A stretch of 64,000 bases of DNA from Nonomuraea guangzhouensis (lineage in GTDB: Bacteria > Actinomycetota > Actinomycetes > Streptosporangiales > Streptosporangiaceae), in assembly GCF_019396345.1 (NCBI RefSeq), contig NZ_JAHKRM010000017.1, forward strand, positions 186,001 to 250,000. Reading direction: 5' to 3'. The notes beneath the pieces are model-generated. The model made no database searches and was not told the DNA's origin. It was given only the letters and a program-made list of their open reading frames with translations. This document shows, in pieces, positions 25,758 through 33,942 of the stretch. Each line of letters begins with the position of its first letter. Within the stretch, counting starts at the first letter, position 1. Position numbers and translations under genes: made by a program.

Positions 25758-28034
25758 CTATGGGGTCGCGGGCGTCAGCGGTGGAGCCGCGTTCCGTGCC
25801 CGCTCCAGTGCCTGGTCGGGCCACCACTGGCCGGCGGCCGGGGTGACGATGCCGTACGCGGGGTCCGCCGGTCCCGGGGTGCCGCGGGTGCATTGGCCGT
25901 TGGAGAACCCGGGGCTGTTGAGCCACAGCAACGCGTCGGCCAGCGGGCGCCCGGTGCCGGCGGTCGGCCGGGCCCCGGTGCCCCTGCCCGGAGGGTTGCA
26001 CCATTCGTCCGGCGCCGGGAACCGGCCGGCCGGCGGCTGCCACTCGCCCGTACCGTTCCGGCTGGTGTCGACGATGAAGTGCGGCAGGCCGGGCGCGTCG
26101 TCCGGTACGGCGGCGAGTGCCGCGTCGGCGCACGAGGCCGTACGCGACACCGTCCTCAGGTGGACGCACCTGGACAGCTTCGCGGCGTAGGCAAGCGAGC
26201 GATCGGTCGGGCGGTAGCCGACGATGTTGACGTAGAAGCCGTCGGCGCGGGCCGCGCCCGCGTTGACCAGCCGGTCGGCGATCTGCGTGAACCCGGGCCA
26301 CCCCGCCAGCCCGCCGTCGAGGTAGACGGCGGTGTCGGCCAGGCCGGTGAGGGTCTCCACGGCGTAGGACAGATCGCCGTACCGCTGGACGGCGGCGGCC
26401 TCCCCGCCCCGCGGGCATTCCGGGCCGCCGGGTATCCGCGCCAGGCCGCTGGGCTCCAGTGCGACGACCGCGGGGCGGTTCCCGATGCCCTCGGCCACGG
26501 CGTCGATCCATGCCCGGTAGGACTCGGTGTCGGGGGCGCCGCCGTTCCAGCAGTCACGTCCCGGGATGTTGTTGGTGACGAACACCGGGACGGTCCGCTG
26601 CCGGTCCGCCTGGGTGACGGTCTCGCGCACCGTACGGGTGACGTCGGCGGGCGAGCCGCCGGCGAGCCAGATGGCTTGGGGGACCTCCGACATGGCGCGC
26701 ATGAGGGCGGCGTCGGCCGTCCTGCCCTGGGCCGACCAGGTCTTGGCCTGCCGGGCCGCTTCGGTGTCGGGCTGCGTGTAGAACCGTACGCCGTCGGCGC
26801 GCAGCGGGTTCTCGCCGGGAAGCTTCCGCCACCGCGTCCCGGCGTCCTCCGCGACGGCGGAGGTCCCGGAGGTCCGCATGGGCTGGCCCGCGCGGTCGGC
26901 GGTCGCCTGGATGGTGACGACGGTGCCCGCCGTCACGAGGGCGAGCGCCGCGCCGGCCCACACCCATCGCCTGGACGTGGCCGGACGTCGTCGGCGACCT
27001 TTACCCGACGCGGCGCCGCGACCCGCCTCGGGGGTGGTCGGCTGGCCCTTGGAATCGGCGCGAGGGATCTTGATCTGGGGTGCTTCGGACGGAGCACGCG
27101 GGGGCTCGGTCCCGCGCGCCACGGGCGGAGGGCTTCCGGCGCGGGTCGGCACAAAGGCGGACGGAGTGTTTCCGGCCCGGGGTGGCACCAAGGCGGGTGA
27201 AAGGCGTTCCGTTGCGCCGCCGGCGAGGGCGTCCACGATTTCCGCGGTCGTCGGGCGGGCCGTCGGGTCCTTGTTCAGCGCACGTCGCACCAGGTCGCCG
27301 AGGACGCCGTCCAGCCGGGGGATGACGGGGTCGTCGTGGATCACCCGGTAGAGGACCCCGTGGCCCGCCCCGGTGCCGAAGGGCGGCTGGCCGCAGGCCG
27401 CGAAGACCATGACACCGCCCCACGAGAAGACATCCGAGGCCGGGGTCGCCGAGCCGCGGGCCTGTTCCGGAGACATGTACGCCGGCGTGCCCATCGCGGT
27501 GACGGAGAGCGTGGTGGAGTCGGCCGAGAAGGCGAGACCGAAGTCGATGACCTTCGGACCCACCGGGGACAGCAGCACGTTCGACGGCTTGAGGTCCCGG
27601 TGGACGACGCCCGACGCGTGGATCGCCCCCAGCGCGACCGCCGTGCTCATGGCGAGCCCCTCGAGCTCCGAGCCCGACATCGGGCCCCGCTCCATGACCG
27701 CGCGGTACAGCGTCGGCCCCGGCACGTACTCGGTCACGACGTACGCCGTCTCGCCGTCCACATCGGCCTCGAGCACGGGAGCCGTGGAGAAGCGGGCGAC
27801 CCGCCGCGCGGTCGCGACCTCGCGGCGGAACCGCCGGCGGAACTCCGGGTCACCGGCGAGGTGCCGGTGGATGACCTTGATCGCCACCAGTCTCCGCCCA
27901 CGGCCCTCCGCGAGGTAGACGATGCCCATCCCACCCTCGCCGAGCCGGCGGATGATGCGATGGCCGCCGACCCACCGGGGGTCGTCGCCGGTCCGCCTGT
28001 CCACCGCGTCGCCGTGCTTGGTGCCGTGTGCCAT
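25758..28034 (-). CDS. Ser/Thr protein kinase with extracellular GH6-like domain
   Basis: A 758-aa protein. Residues about 25-290 are a complete kinase: GEGGMGIVY, VAIKVIH, HRDLKPSNVLL, DFGLAF, GTPAYMSPEQ. A Pro/Arg-rich linker leads to one membrane helix near 360-380. The outer part (about 400-750) follows glycoside hydrolase family 6 (cellulase/cellobiohydrolase): QAIWLAGG, NNIPGRDCWNG, YRAWIDAVAEGIGNRPAVV, VYLDGGLAGW, HFIVDTSRNGTGEW, WCNPPGR, AGQWWPDQAL. The catalytic-acid LEPD is LEPS (Ser529), and the later SDG aspartate is Asn712. I infer a sensor kinase with a binding-only glycan domain. The start is uncertain; no strong ribosome site is seen. Confidence 0.85.
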   Translation of the reverse strand: MAHGTKHGDAVDRRTGDDPRWVGGHRIIRRLGEGGMGIVYLAEGRGRRLVAIKVIHRHLAGDPEFRRRFRREVATARRVARFSTAPVLEADVDGETAYVVTEYVPGPTLYRAVMERGPMSGSELEGLAMSTAVALGAIHASGVVHRDLKPSNVLLSPVGPKVIDFGLAFSADSTTLSVTAMGTPAYMSPEQARGSATPASDVFSWGGVMVFAACGQPPFGTGAGHGVLYRVIHDDPVIPRLDGVLGDLVRRALNKDPTARPTTAEIVDALAGGATERLSPALVPPRAGNTPSAFVPTRAGSPPPVARGTEPPRAPSEAPQIKIPRADSKGQPTTPEAGRGAASGKGRRRRPATSRRWVWAGAALALVTAGTVVTIQATADRAGQPMRTSGTSAVAEDAGTRWRKLPGENPLRADGVRFYTQPDTEAARQAKTWSAQGRTADAALMRAMSEVPQAIWLAGGSPADVTRTVRETVTQADRQRTVPVFVTNNIPGRDCWNGGAPDTESYRAWIDAVAEGIGNRPAVVALEPSGLARIPGGPECPRGGEAAAVQRYGDLSYAVETLTGLADTAVYLDGGLAGWPGFTQIADRLVNAGAARADGFYVNIVGYRPTDRSLAYAAKLSRCVHLRTVSRTASCADAALAAVPDDAPGLPHFIVDTSRNGTGEWQPPAGRFPAPDEWCNPPGRGTGARPTAGTGRPLADALLWLNSPGFSNGQCTRGTPGPADPAYGIVTPAAGQWWPDQALERARNAAPPLTPATP

Positions 28035-28110
28035 CGCCCGCCCAACTGGAAGGACGCCGGGGTCCCTCCTGAGACCTGAACGCAACAGGACTTCGGCAAG
28101 AGATACGGCT

Positions 28111-28140
28111 CCGGCGGCACCCGGGTTCAGGTGCCGCCGG
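28111..28140 (-). terminator. strong hairpin terminator of the mannoside operon
   Basis: CCGGCGGCACC (28111-28121) pairs perfectly over 11 bases with GGTGCCGCCGG (28130-28140), with an 8-nt loop. It lies just after the stop of the SCO4226-like gene and before the kinase start on the same strand. No U-tract follows, which is normal for this group. It marks the end of the operon that begins at the beta-mannosidase gene. Confidence 0.75.
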
Positions 28141-28154
28141 CGAGCCGGGCGTGC

Positions 28155-28406
28155 TTACTCCACCTCGATCGGCAGCTCGTAGATCTCCGAGGTGGGGTGC
28201 CCGGCCTTCTCGTGCACCCGCTGCACCGCTTCCTTCGACGGCCCGGACGACAGGCAGAACACCTTGCCGGACTCGGGGTCGAGCCAGGCGCGCTCGAAGT
28301 GCACGCCCTCCTCGCCCTCGACGGCGAGGTCGCGCTCGTGCGCCTCGCGCAGCTGCTCCTCGGTGACGCCGACGAACCCGCTGTGCACATCCATGAACTT
28401 CGCCAT
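28155..28406 (-). CDS. SCO4226-family (DUF4242) small protein
   Basis: An 83-aa soluble protein; the ATG at 28406 has GGGAGAG six bases upstream. The sequence MAKFMDVHSGFVGVTEEQL, FERAWLDPESGKVFCLSSGP and VHEKAGHPTSEIYEL matches the DUF4242 / SCO4226 family; the Streptomyces coelicolor member is described as nickel-binding. It is the last gene before the operon hairpin, 31 nt after the transporter ATPase. Its link to the transporter is positional only. Confidence 0.8.
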   Translation of the reverse strand: MAKFMDVHSGFVGVTEEQLREAHERDLAVEGEEGVHFERAWLDPESGKVFCLSSGPSKEAVQRVHEKAGHPTSEIYELPIEVE

Positions 28407-28437
28407 CGTGAACTCTCCCTCGGTCTCCCCTTCTCTG

Positions 28438-29358
28438 CTAGGAGGGCGTTCCATCCCGTTCCATCGCCGTCCGGTCCGAAGCGCGCAGGACACAGCGGAC
28501 GAGGTGCTTCTCGCCGTAGACAGGGATGTCGCCGGCGCACGCGTCGGTGGCGTACGGGCAACGGTTGCGGAACAGGCACCCGCCGGCGAGGGGCGGGCCG
28601 TTCCTGCGCTCCTGCCGGGGTGGCCGCTCGCCCTCGTGCGCCGCCCAGGGGTCGGGGGCGGCCTCGGCCAGCAGCCGGGTGTACGGGTGCCCCGGCGTGA
28701 GGATGACGTCGTCGGCCGGGCCGCGTTCGACGATCTGCCCCCGGTACATGACCATGATGTCGCGGGCGAAGTGCCGCGCGGTGGCCAGATCGTGCGTGAC
28801 ATAGAGGACGGCCAGGTCCTCCTCGCTCTTGAGCCGGTCGATCAGGTTGAGGATCTCCAGCCTGATCGACACGTCCAGCATCGAGACCGGCTCGTCGGCC
28901 AGCAGCACCTTGGGGCGCGGGGCCAGCGCCCGGGCGATCGCCACCCGCTGCCGCTGGCCGCCGGACAGTTCGTGCGGATATCTGCCGGCGAAAGCGGCGG
29001 GCAGGTTGACCCGCTCCAGCAGCTCCTCGGCCGTGCCCGGCGTCTTGTGGATCTCCAGGGGGCGGCGCAGGTGGTAGCCGATCGTGTGGGCCGGATTGAG
29101 CGACGCGAACGGGTCCTGGAAGACCATTTGCACATCTTTGCGGTAGTTCGAGGTCTCCAGCAGGATCTCGCCGGAGGTGGGCGTGACGAGCCTGGCCAGC
29201 ATGCGGGCGATCGTGGACTTGCCGCTGCCGCTCTCCCCCACCAGCGCGGTGGTCTCGCCGGAGCGCAGCTCGAAGGAGACGTCGTCGACCGCCCTGAGGC
29301 GCTCCTTCCTGTTCAGCTTGAAGGTCTTGCTCAGGTGGCTGACCGTCATCGACGTCAT
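28438..29358 (-). CDS. ABC transporter ATP-binding protein, DppF/OppF type
   Basis: A 306-aa ATPase of the dipeptide/oligosaccharide class. Walker A is GESGSGKSTIARML, the signature is ELSGGQRQRVAIARALA, Walker B is VLLADEPVSMLD. The C-terminal part carries the oligopeptide-ATPase cysteines (CLFRNRCPYATDACAG), which form the Fe-S or metal site of this subfamily. Its ATG overlaps the stop of the partner ATPase gene by 4 nt. The Dpp/Opp class also imports oligosaccharides, and the operon's beta-mannosidase suggests this use. Confidence 0.9.
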   Translation of the reverse strand: MTSMTVSHLSKTFKLNRKERLRAVDDVSFELRSGETTALVGESGSGKSTIARMLARLVTPTSGEILLETSNYRKDVQMVFQDPFASLNPAHTIGYHLRRPLEIHKTPGTAEELLERVNLPAAFAGRYPHELSGGQRQRVAIARALAPRPKVLLADEPVSMLDVSIRLEILNLIDRLKSEEDLAVLYVTHDLATARHFARDIMVMYRGQIVERGPADDVILTPGHPYTRLLAEAAPDPWAAHEGERPPRQERRNGPPLAGGCLFRNRCPYATDACAGDIPVYGEKHLVRCVLRASDRTAMERDGTPS

Positions 29359-30395
29359 GAGGTCACCTTGTGCTCGGCGTGCTCGAAGCGGCGCTCCAGC
29401 AGACGCCGGTCGGGGCGGGCGGGGTGCAGCCTGCGGTCGTACTGCAGGCAGGCCACGAAGGAGTCCTGGATCGAGTCGAGCTCGGGTTCGTACGTGTGAC
29501 AGCCCTCGAACGCGTACGGGCAGCGGGGCGCGAACGAGCAGCCCGTCACCTCCTTCGACAGGTCGGGCGGGCTGCCGGGGATGCCGTGCAGCGCCTGGCG
29601 TTCGCCGCGCAGGCTGGGGAAGGAATTGAGCAGGCCCACGGTGTAAGGGTGGCGGGGCTGGAGGAGGGTGTCCTTGCTGGTGCCGTACTCGACGATGCGG
29701 CCGCCGTACATGATCGCGAGCTGGTCGCTGATCTCCAGCAGCAGCGACAGGTCATGGGTGATGAAGACGACGGCGAAGCCGAACATCTCCCGCAGCCGGT
29801 CGATCTCCTCCAGGATGTCGCGCTGCACCACCACGTCCAGTGCCGTGGTGGGCTCGTCCAGGACGACCACGTCGGGGTTGAGCGCCATCGCCATCGCGAT
29901 CAGCACCCGCTGGCGCATGCCCCCCGACAGCTTGTGCGGGTAGGAGCCGATGCGGCCCGGGTCGATGCCGACCAGGTTCAGCAGTTCGCGGGAGCGCTCC
30001 TCCCGCTCGCGCCTGGACATCGACGGCTCGTGGGTGGTGAACACGTCGTGGAGCTGGCGCCGGACACTGAGCACGGGATTGAGGGCGTTCATGGCGCTCT
30101 GGAACACCATGGCCACCCGCCGCCAGCGGAAGCGCCGCAGCTCCTCCCCCTCCAGGGCGAGCACGTCGATCGGGTCGCCGTCCTGGGGGTGGAAGAGCAC
30201 CTCGCCGGCGGTGGTCCTGCCGGGTGGCTGCAGCAGCCGGTTGATCGCGTACGCCAGCGTCGACTTGCCGCAGCCGCTCTCGCCCGCGATGCCGAGAACC
30301 TGGCCCCGGCCCAGCTCGAAGCTGACGTCGCGGACCGCGCGGGTCTGCCCGTAGGCCACGCTCAGATTGCGTACGGACAGAACGGTGTCGTTCAT
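29355..30395 (-). CDS. ABC transporter ATP-binding protein, DppD/OppD type
   Basis: A 346-aa ATPase; the start at 30395 (ATG after AAAGGCGG) overlaps the permease stop by 4 nt, while the longer frame upstream is unsupported. Walker A is GESGCGKSTLAYAI, signature KLSGGMRQRVLIAMAMA, Walker B VVVLDEPTTALD. The C-terminal motif CSFAPRCPYAFEGC is typical of oligopeptide transporter ATPases. It forms a pair with the next ATPase to drive the two permeases encoded upstream. Confidence 0.9.
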   Translation of the reverse strand: MNDTVLSVRNLSVAYGQTRAVRDVSFELGRGQVLGIAGESGCGKSTLAYAINRLLQPPGRTTAGEVLFHPQDGDPIDVLALEGEELRRFRWRRVAMVFQSAMNALNPVLSVRRQLHDVFTTHEPSMSRREREERSRELLNLVGIDPGRIGSYPHKLSGGMRQRVLIAMAMALNPDVVVLDEPTTALDVVVQRDILEEIDRLREMFGFAVVFITHDLSLLLEISDQLAIMYGGRIVEYGTSKDTLLQPRHPYTVGLLNSFPSLRGERQALHGIPGSPPDLSKEVTGCSFAPRCPYAFEGCHTYEPELDSIQDSFVACLQYDRRLHPARPDRRLLERRFEHAEHKVTS

Positions 30396-31261
30396 GCGGC
30401 CGCCTTTCGCAGTCGCGGGTTCATCAGTTCGTCGATGCTGAAGTTGATCAGGGAGAGCCCGGTGCCGAGCACGGCGATGCACAGCCCCGGCGGAACGAAC
30501 CACCACCAGGCGCCCAGCGAGAGCGCGGAGCCGTTCTGGGCGAAATACAGCATCCCTCCCCAGGAGGTGACGGAGCCGCCACCCAGGCCGAGCGCGGACA
30601 GTCCCGACTCGGTGAGGATGGCCCCGATCACCGCCCAGACGAACCCGGAGGCGATGACGGGGGTGAGGTTCGGCAGGATATGAAAAATCATGATCCGCCA
30701 GCCCGGCTCGCCGCTCACCCGGGCCGCGTCCACGTAATCGCGGTTGCGCAGTGACAGGACCTGCGAGCGGATGACCCGCGACGGGCCCGCCCAGCTGATC
30801 ACGGAGATGATCAGGGCGTAGGTGACCGGGCCGCTGTCCTCGACGTAGTCGGCGACCACGATCAGCAGCGGCAGCGTGGGGATGACCAGCGTGACGTTGC
30901 TGAGCAGGGAGAACGCCTCGTCCAGCCAGCCGCCGACATACCCGCCGACGACGCCGACGACCAGCGAGGCCGCCGTGGCCAGCACCCCGGCGACCAGGCC
31001 GATCAGCATCGACCCGCGCGTGGCGTGCAGCAGCTGGGCCAACACGCTCTGCCCGGTGTCGGTCGAGCCGAGCCAGAGCTGCGCCGACGGTGGATCGAGC
31101 CGTCCGGCCACCAGGGCCTCGGGGTCGCCGGCCAGCATGGGACCGATGACGGCGAGCAGGGCGAAGAAGCCGACGATCGCCAGGCCGGTGACCAGCTTGC
31201 CCGATCTCGGCAGGCCGAGCAGCCGGTCCCGGGGAGCGGCCAGGCTTACCACAGCGGTCAT
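30392..31261 (-). CDS. ABC transporter permease, DppC/OppC type
   Basis: A 289-aa membrane protein with about six helices and the inner-membrane coupling loop in RNRDYVDAARVSGEPGWRI, the EAA-like motif of binding-protein-dependent permeases. The N-terminal OppC region (VIGPMLAGDPEAL, LWLGSTDTGQSVLAQLLHAT) is present. It follows the partner permease after four bases and overlaps the ATPase gene by 4 nt. Together with the partner permease it makes the channel of the importer. Confidence 0.9.
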   Translation of the reverse strand: MTAVVSLAAPRDRLLGLPRSGKLVTGLAIVGFFALLAVIGPMLAGDPEALVAGRLDPPSAQLWLGSTDTGQSVLAQLLHATRGSMLIGLVAGVLATAASLVVGVVGGYVGGWLDEAFSLLSNVTLVIPTLPLLIVVADYVEDSGPVTYALIISVISWAGPSRVIRSQVLSLRNRDYVDAARVSGEPGWRIMIFHILPNLTPVIASGFVWAVIGAILTESGLSALGLGGGSVTSWGGMLYFAQNGSALSLGAWWWFVPPGLCIAVLGTGLSLINFSIDELMNPRLRKAAA

Positions 31262-31265
31262 GGCC

Positions 31266-32252
31266 TCAGCCCGCCTTCCGCACTCGGGGGTCGATCAGCC
31301 CGTACAGCAGATCGACCAGGAGGTTGGCGGCCAGCACGGCCACCGAGATCATGAGGAAGAGGCCCTGCATGAGCGGGTAGTCGGCGCTGCCGACGGCCTG
31401 CAGCAGCGCGAAGCCCACGCCGGGGTAGGAGAAGACCACCTCGGTGGCGACCTGGCCGCCGACGAAGAAGCCCAGCGTGATCGCGAACCCGGTCACGCTG
31501 GGCAGCACGGCGTTGCGGGCCGCGTACGCGATCATCACCCGGCGCGGGCGCAGCCCCTTGGCCCGCGCCATGACCACGTAGTCCTCGGCCATGGTCGAGA
31601 CCATCATGTTGCGCATGCCCAGCAGCCACCCCGCGATGCCGGAGATCACCAGCGTGAGCGCGGGCAGCACGCCGTGGTAGAGCACGCTGCCGATGAAGTC
31701 GCCGGTGAGGCCCATGCGTACATGGGCGTAGTCGTAGGCGCCGTTGAGCGGGAACCAGCCGAGCCCTCCGCCCAGGAGGAAGAGCAGGAGCAGCGCCAGC
31801 CAGAAGTACGGGATCGCGGCCAGGAACGTCGTGGACGGGATGAGGCTGTCCAGCCAGCTCCCCCGCCGCCACCCGGCCACCATGCCCAGCCCGACGCCCA
31901 GCCCCATCGTGATCAGCAGCGAGATCGAGACCAGCCCGAGCGTCCAGGGGATCGCCTGCCCGATCACCGTGGTCACCGGGGCCGGGTAGTAGGTGACGGA
32001 GGTGCCCAGGTCGCCGGTGGCCAGGTGGCGCAGGTAGGCGAGGTACTGGATCCACAGCGGGTCGTCGCTGACCCCGAACATGATCTCCAGGGTCCTGCGG
32101 AACTCCGGTGGCGGCGGTTGCCTGGTCTGGAAGCGCGACAGGATGATGTCGACCGGGTTGCCCCTGATGAGGCGCGGGATGAGGAAGTTGATCGTCAGTG
32201 CCGCCCACAGCGCCACCGCGTAGAACCCGAGCTTGCGCCAGAGATATGCCAT
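31266..32252 (-). CDS. ABC transporter permease, DppB/OppB type
   Basis: A 328-aa permease with about six helices. It begins with the OppB-like helix (YAVALWAALTINFLIPRLIRG) and ends YGLIDPRVRKAG, the usual C-terminal tail of the DppB group. The coupling loop is MAEDYVVMARAKGLRPRRVM. It lies 4 nt after the binding-protein gene, in the middle of the operon. Confidence 0.9.
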   Translation of the reverse strand: MAYLWRKLGFYAVALWAALTINFLIPRLIRGNPVDIILSRFQTRQPPPPEFRRTLEIMFGVSDDPLWIQYLAYLRHLATGDLGTSVTYYPAPVTTVIGQAIPWTLGLVSISLLITMGLGVGLGMVAGWRRGSWLDSLIPSTTFLAAIPYFWLALLLLFLLGGGLGWFPLNGAYDYAHVRMGLTGDFIGSVLYHGVLPALTLVISGIAGWLLGMRNMMVSTMAEDYVVMARAKGLRPRRVMIAYAARNAVLPSVTGFAITLGFFVGGQVATEVVFSYPGVGFALLQAVGSADYPLMQGLFLMISVAVLAANLLVDLLYGLIDPRVRKAG

Positions 32253-32256
32253 GGGA

Positions 32257-33942
32257 CTACTGCGCCGGCTGGAGGTTCTTGGCCACGATGCCGTTGTCGG
32301 GATGGGAGAACGGCAGGCCGAGCGCGTACGGGTTCTGCTCGCTGGGCCAGCCGGTGACGTTGGTCGTCCTGAACTCCGCCAGGGAGCTGGACTGCTGCAG
32401 CGGGATGTAGGGCAGGTCGGCCACGACCGCGTCCTGGACGGTGTAGAGGGCCTGCTTGATCGTGTCCGCCTGCTCCGGCGGGGTGTTGGCGACGAGCTCC
32501 AGCGCGTCGTCCACGGCCGGGTTCTTGTAGCGGGCCATGTTCTGGTTGGCCGGGGGCACGCTCTTGCTGTTGAGGATGTTGTTGTACATCAGGAACGGGT
32601 GCGGGCCGCCCCAGGCGTTCCACAGCATCGCCTCGAAGTCGCCCTTCTGCTGGATGTCGACGAAGGCGTTGAAGGAGACCTCCTTCGCCTTGAACTCGAT
32701 GCCGACCTCCTTGAGCTGCTGCTTCATGACCTGGGCGGCCGAGACGTAGTCGGTCCAGCCGGTCACCAGATGGCAGGTGATGGACAGGCGCTTGCCGTCC
32801 TTGGCGTAGTAGCCGTCGCCGCCCTTGGTGTAGCCGGCCGCTTCGAGGATCTGGCGGGCCTTGTCCGGGTTGTACTCGAGCTTCAGCGAGGCGTACTTCG
32901 GCGAGACGTAGTCCTGGAAGAGCGGCAGTACCAGGCCCACCGGGCTGACCGGCTTGCCGAGCCCGGCGAACGCCAGGTCGATGATCTTGTCACGGTCGAG
33001 CGCGACGTTGACGGCCTGGCGCACGGCCAGGTCGTTCAGCGGCGCCTTGGTCAGGTTCGGGATGAGGTTGGTGATGTAGAGGTGGGCCTCGTTCTTGTAC
33101 TGGTTGTGCTGCGGGTCCTTGGCCACGAACTGCTTGTCCGGGTCGGGCATGAACATCCCGGCCCAGTCGAGCTGCCCGGCGACCAGCGCCTGCATGGCGG
33201 CGTCGTTGTTGTTGTACGTCCAGAACCGCAGTCCGGCGATCTTGGGCTTGCCGGTGTCCCAGTGCAGGGGGTTCTTGACCAAGGTGTAGCTCTGCGGCGT
33301 GAACTCGCCCACCATGAACGGCCCGGTGCCGACCGGCTTGGGGTTGGTCTCCTTGCTCGGCTTGTCGATCTTCTCCCAGATGTGCTTGGGCACCATGTAG
33401 GTCTGGTTGCCCGCGACGTCCGGGAGCTTGGTGTACATCCGCTCGGTGAAGGTGATCTTCACCTGGGTGGGGCTGAGGACCTGGGCGTCCTTGATGTTGC
33501 TGCCGGCCGCGTTCAGGTCCTTCTTGTCCCGCCGGTAGAGGTAGTTGAACGCCACGTCCTCGGCGGTGAACGGCTTGCCGTCGCTCCACTTCACGCCCTC
33601 GCGGAGGGTGAAGGTGAGCGACTTGCCGTCGTCGCCGAACTCGTACTTGGTGGCCAGCAGCGGCTGGACGTCGCCGGCCTTGGACTGGTTGAAGAACATC
33701 AGCGGCTCGTAGATCATCCCCCACGTGCCCGTGAGGTTGGGGACGCCCTGGACCAGCGGGTTGAAGTTCTCGGTGAACTGGCCGGTCGCGGTGGAGACGT
33801 TCACCATCGTGTCCTTGGCGGCGCCGCCTGGGGTAGATGCGGAGGTGGGCGCGGTGCTGCCGGCGGTCAGCGGCACCCCGCCGCCCGAGCATGCGGTGAG
33901 TACGGCAAGCGCGGCGCCTGCCATGATCGGCTTGAGTCTCAT
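32257..33942 (-). CDS. family-5 extracellular solute-binding lipoprotein
   Basis: A 561-aa lipoprotein with the lipobox LTACSGGG near residue 18. The body follows SBP_bac_5 proteins (Dpp/Opp type): AEDVAFNYLY, VKITFTER, PVGTGPFMVGEF, LRFWTYNNNDAAMQALVAGQLD, VRQAVNVALDRDKI and an aromatic-rich ligand region. Family-5 binding proteins take peptides or oligosaccharides; the adjacent beta-mannosidase and LacI regulator favour manno- or gluco-oligosaccharides. Its ATG directly abuts the mannosidase stop codon (0 nt). Confidence 0.88.
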   Translation of the reverse strand: MRLKPIMAGAALAVLTACSGGGVPLTAGSTAPTSASTPGGAAKDTMVNVSTATGQFTENFNPLVQGVPNLTGTWGMIYEPLMFFNQSKAGDVQPLLATKYEFGDDGKSLTFTLREGVKWSDGKPFTAEDVAFNYLYRRDKKDLNAAGSNIKDAQVLSPTQVKITFTERMYTKLPDVAGNQTYMVPKHIWEKIDKPSKETNPKPVGTGPFMVGEFTPQSYTLVKNPLHWDTGKPKIAGLRFWTYNNNDAAMQALVAGQLDWAGMFMPDPDKQFVAKDPQHNQYKNEAHLYITNLIPNLTKAPLNDLAVRQAVNVALDRDKIIDLAFAGLGKPVSPVGLVLPLFQDYVSPKYASLKLEYNPDKARQILEAAGYTKGGDGYYAKDGKRLSITCHLVTGWTDYVSAAQVMKQQLKEVGIEFKAKEVSFNAFVDIQQKGDFEAMLWNAWGGPHPFLMYNNILNSKSVPPANQNMARYKNPAVDDALELVANTPPEQADTIKQALYTVQDAVVADLPYIPLQQSSSLAEFRTTNVTGWPSEQNPYALGLPFSHPDNGIVAKNLQPAQ

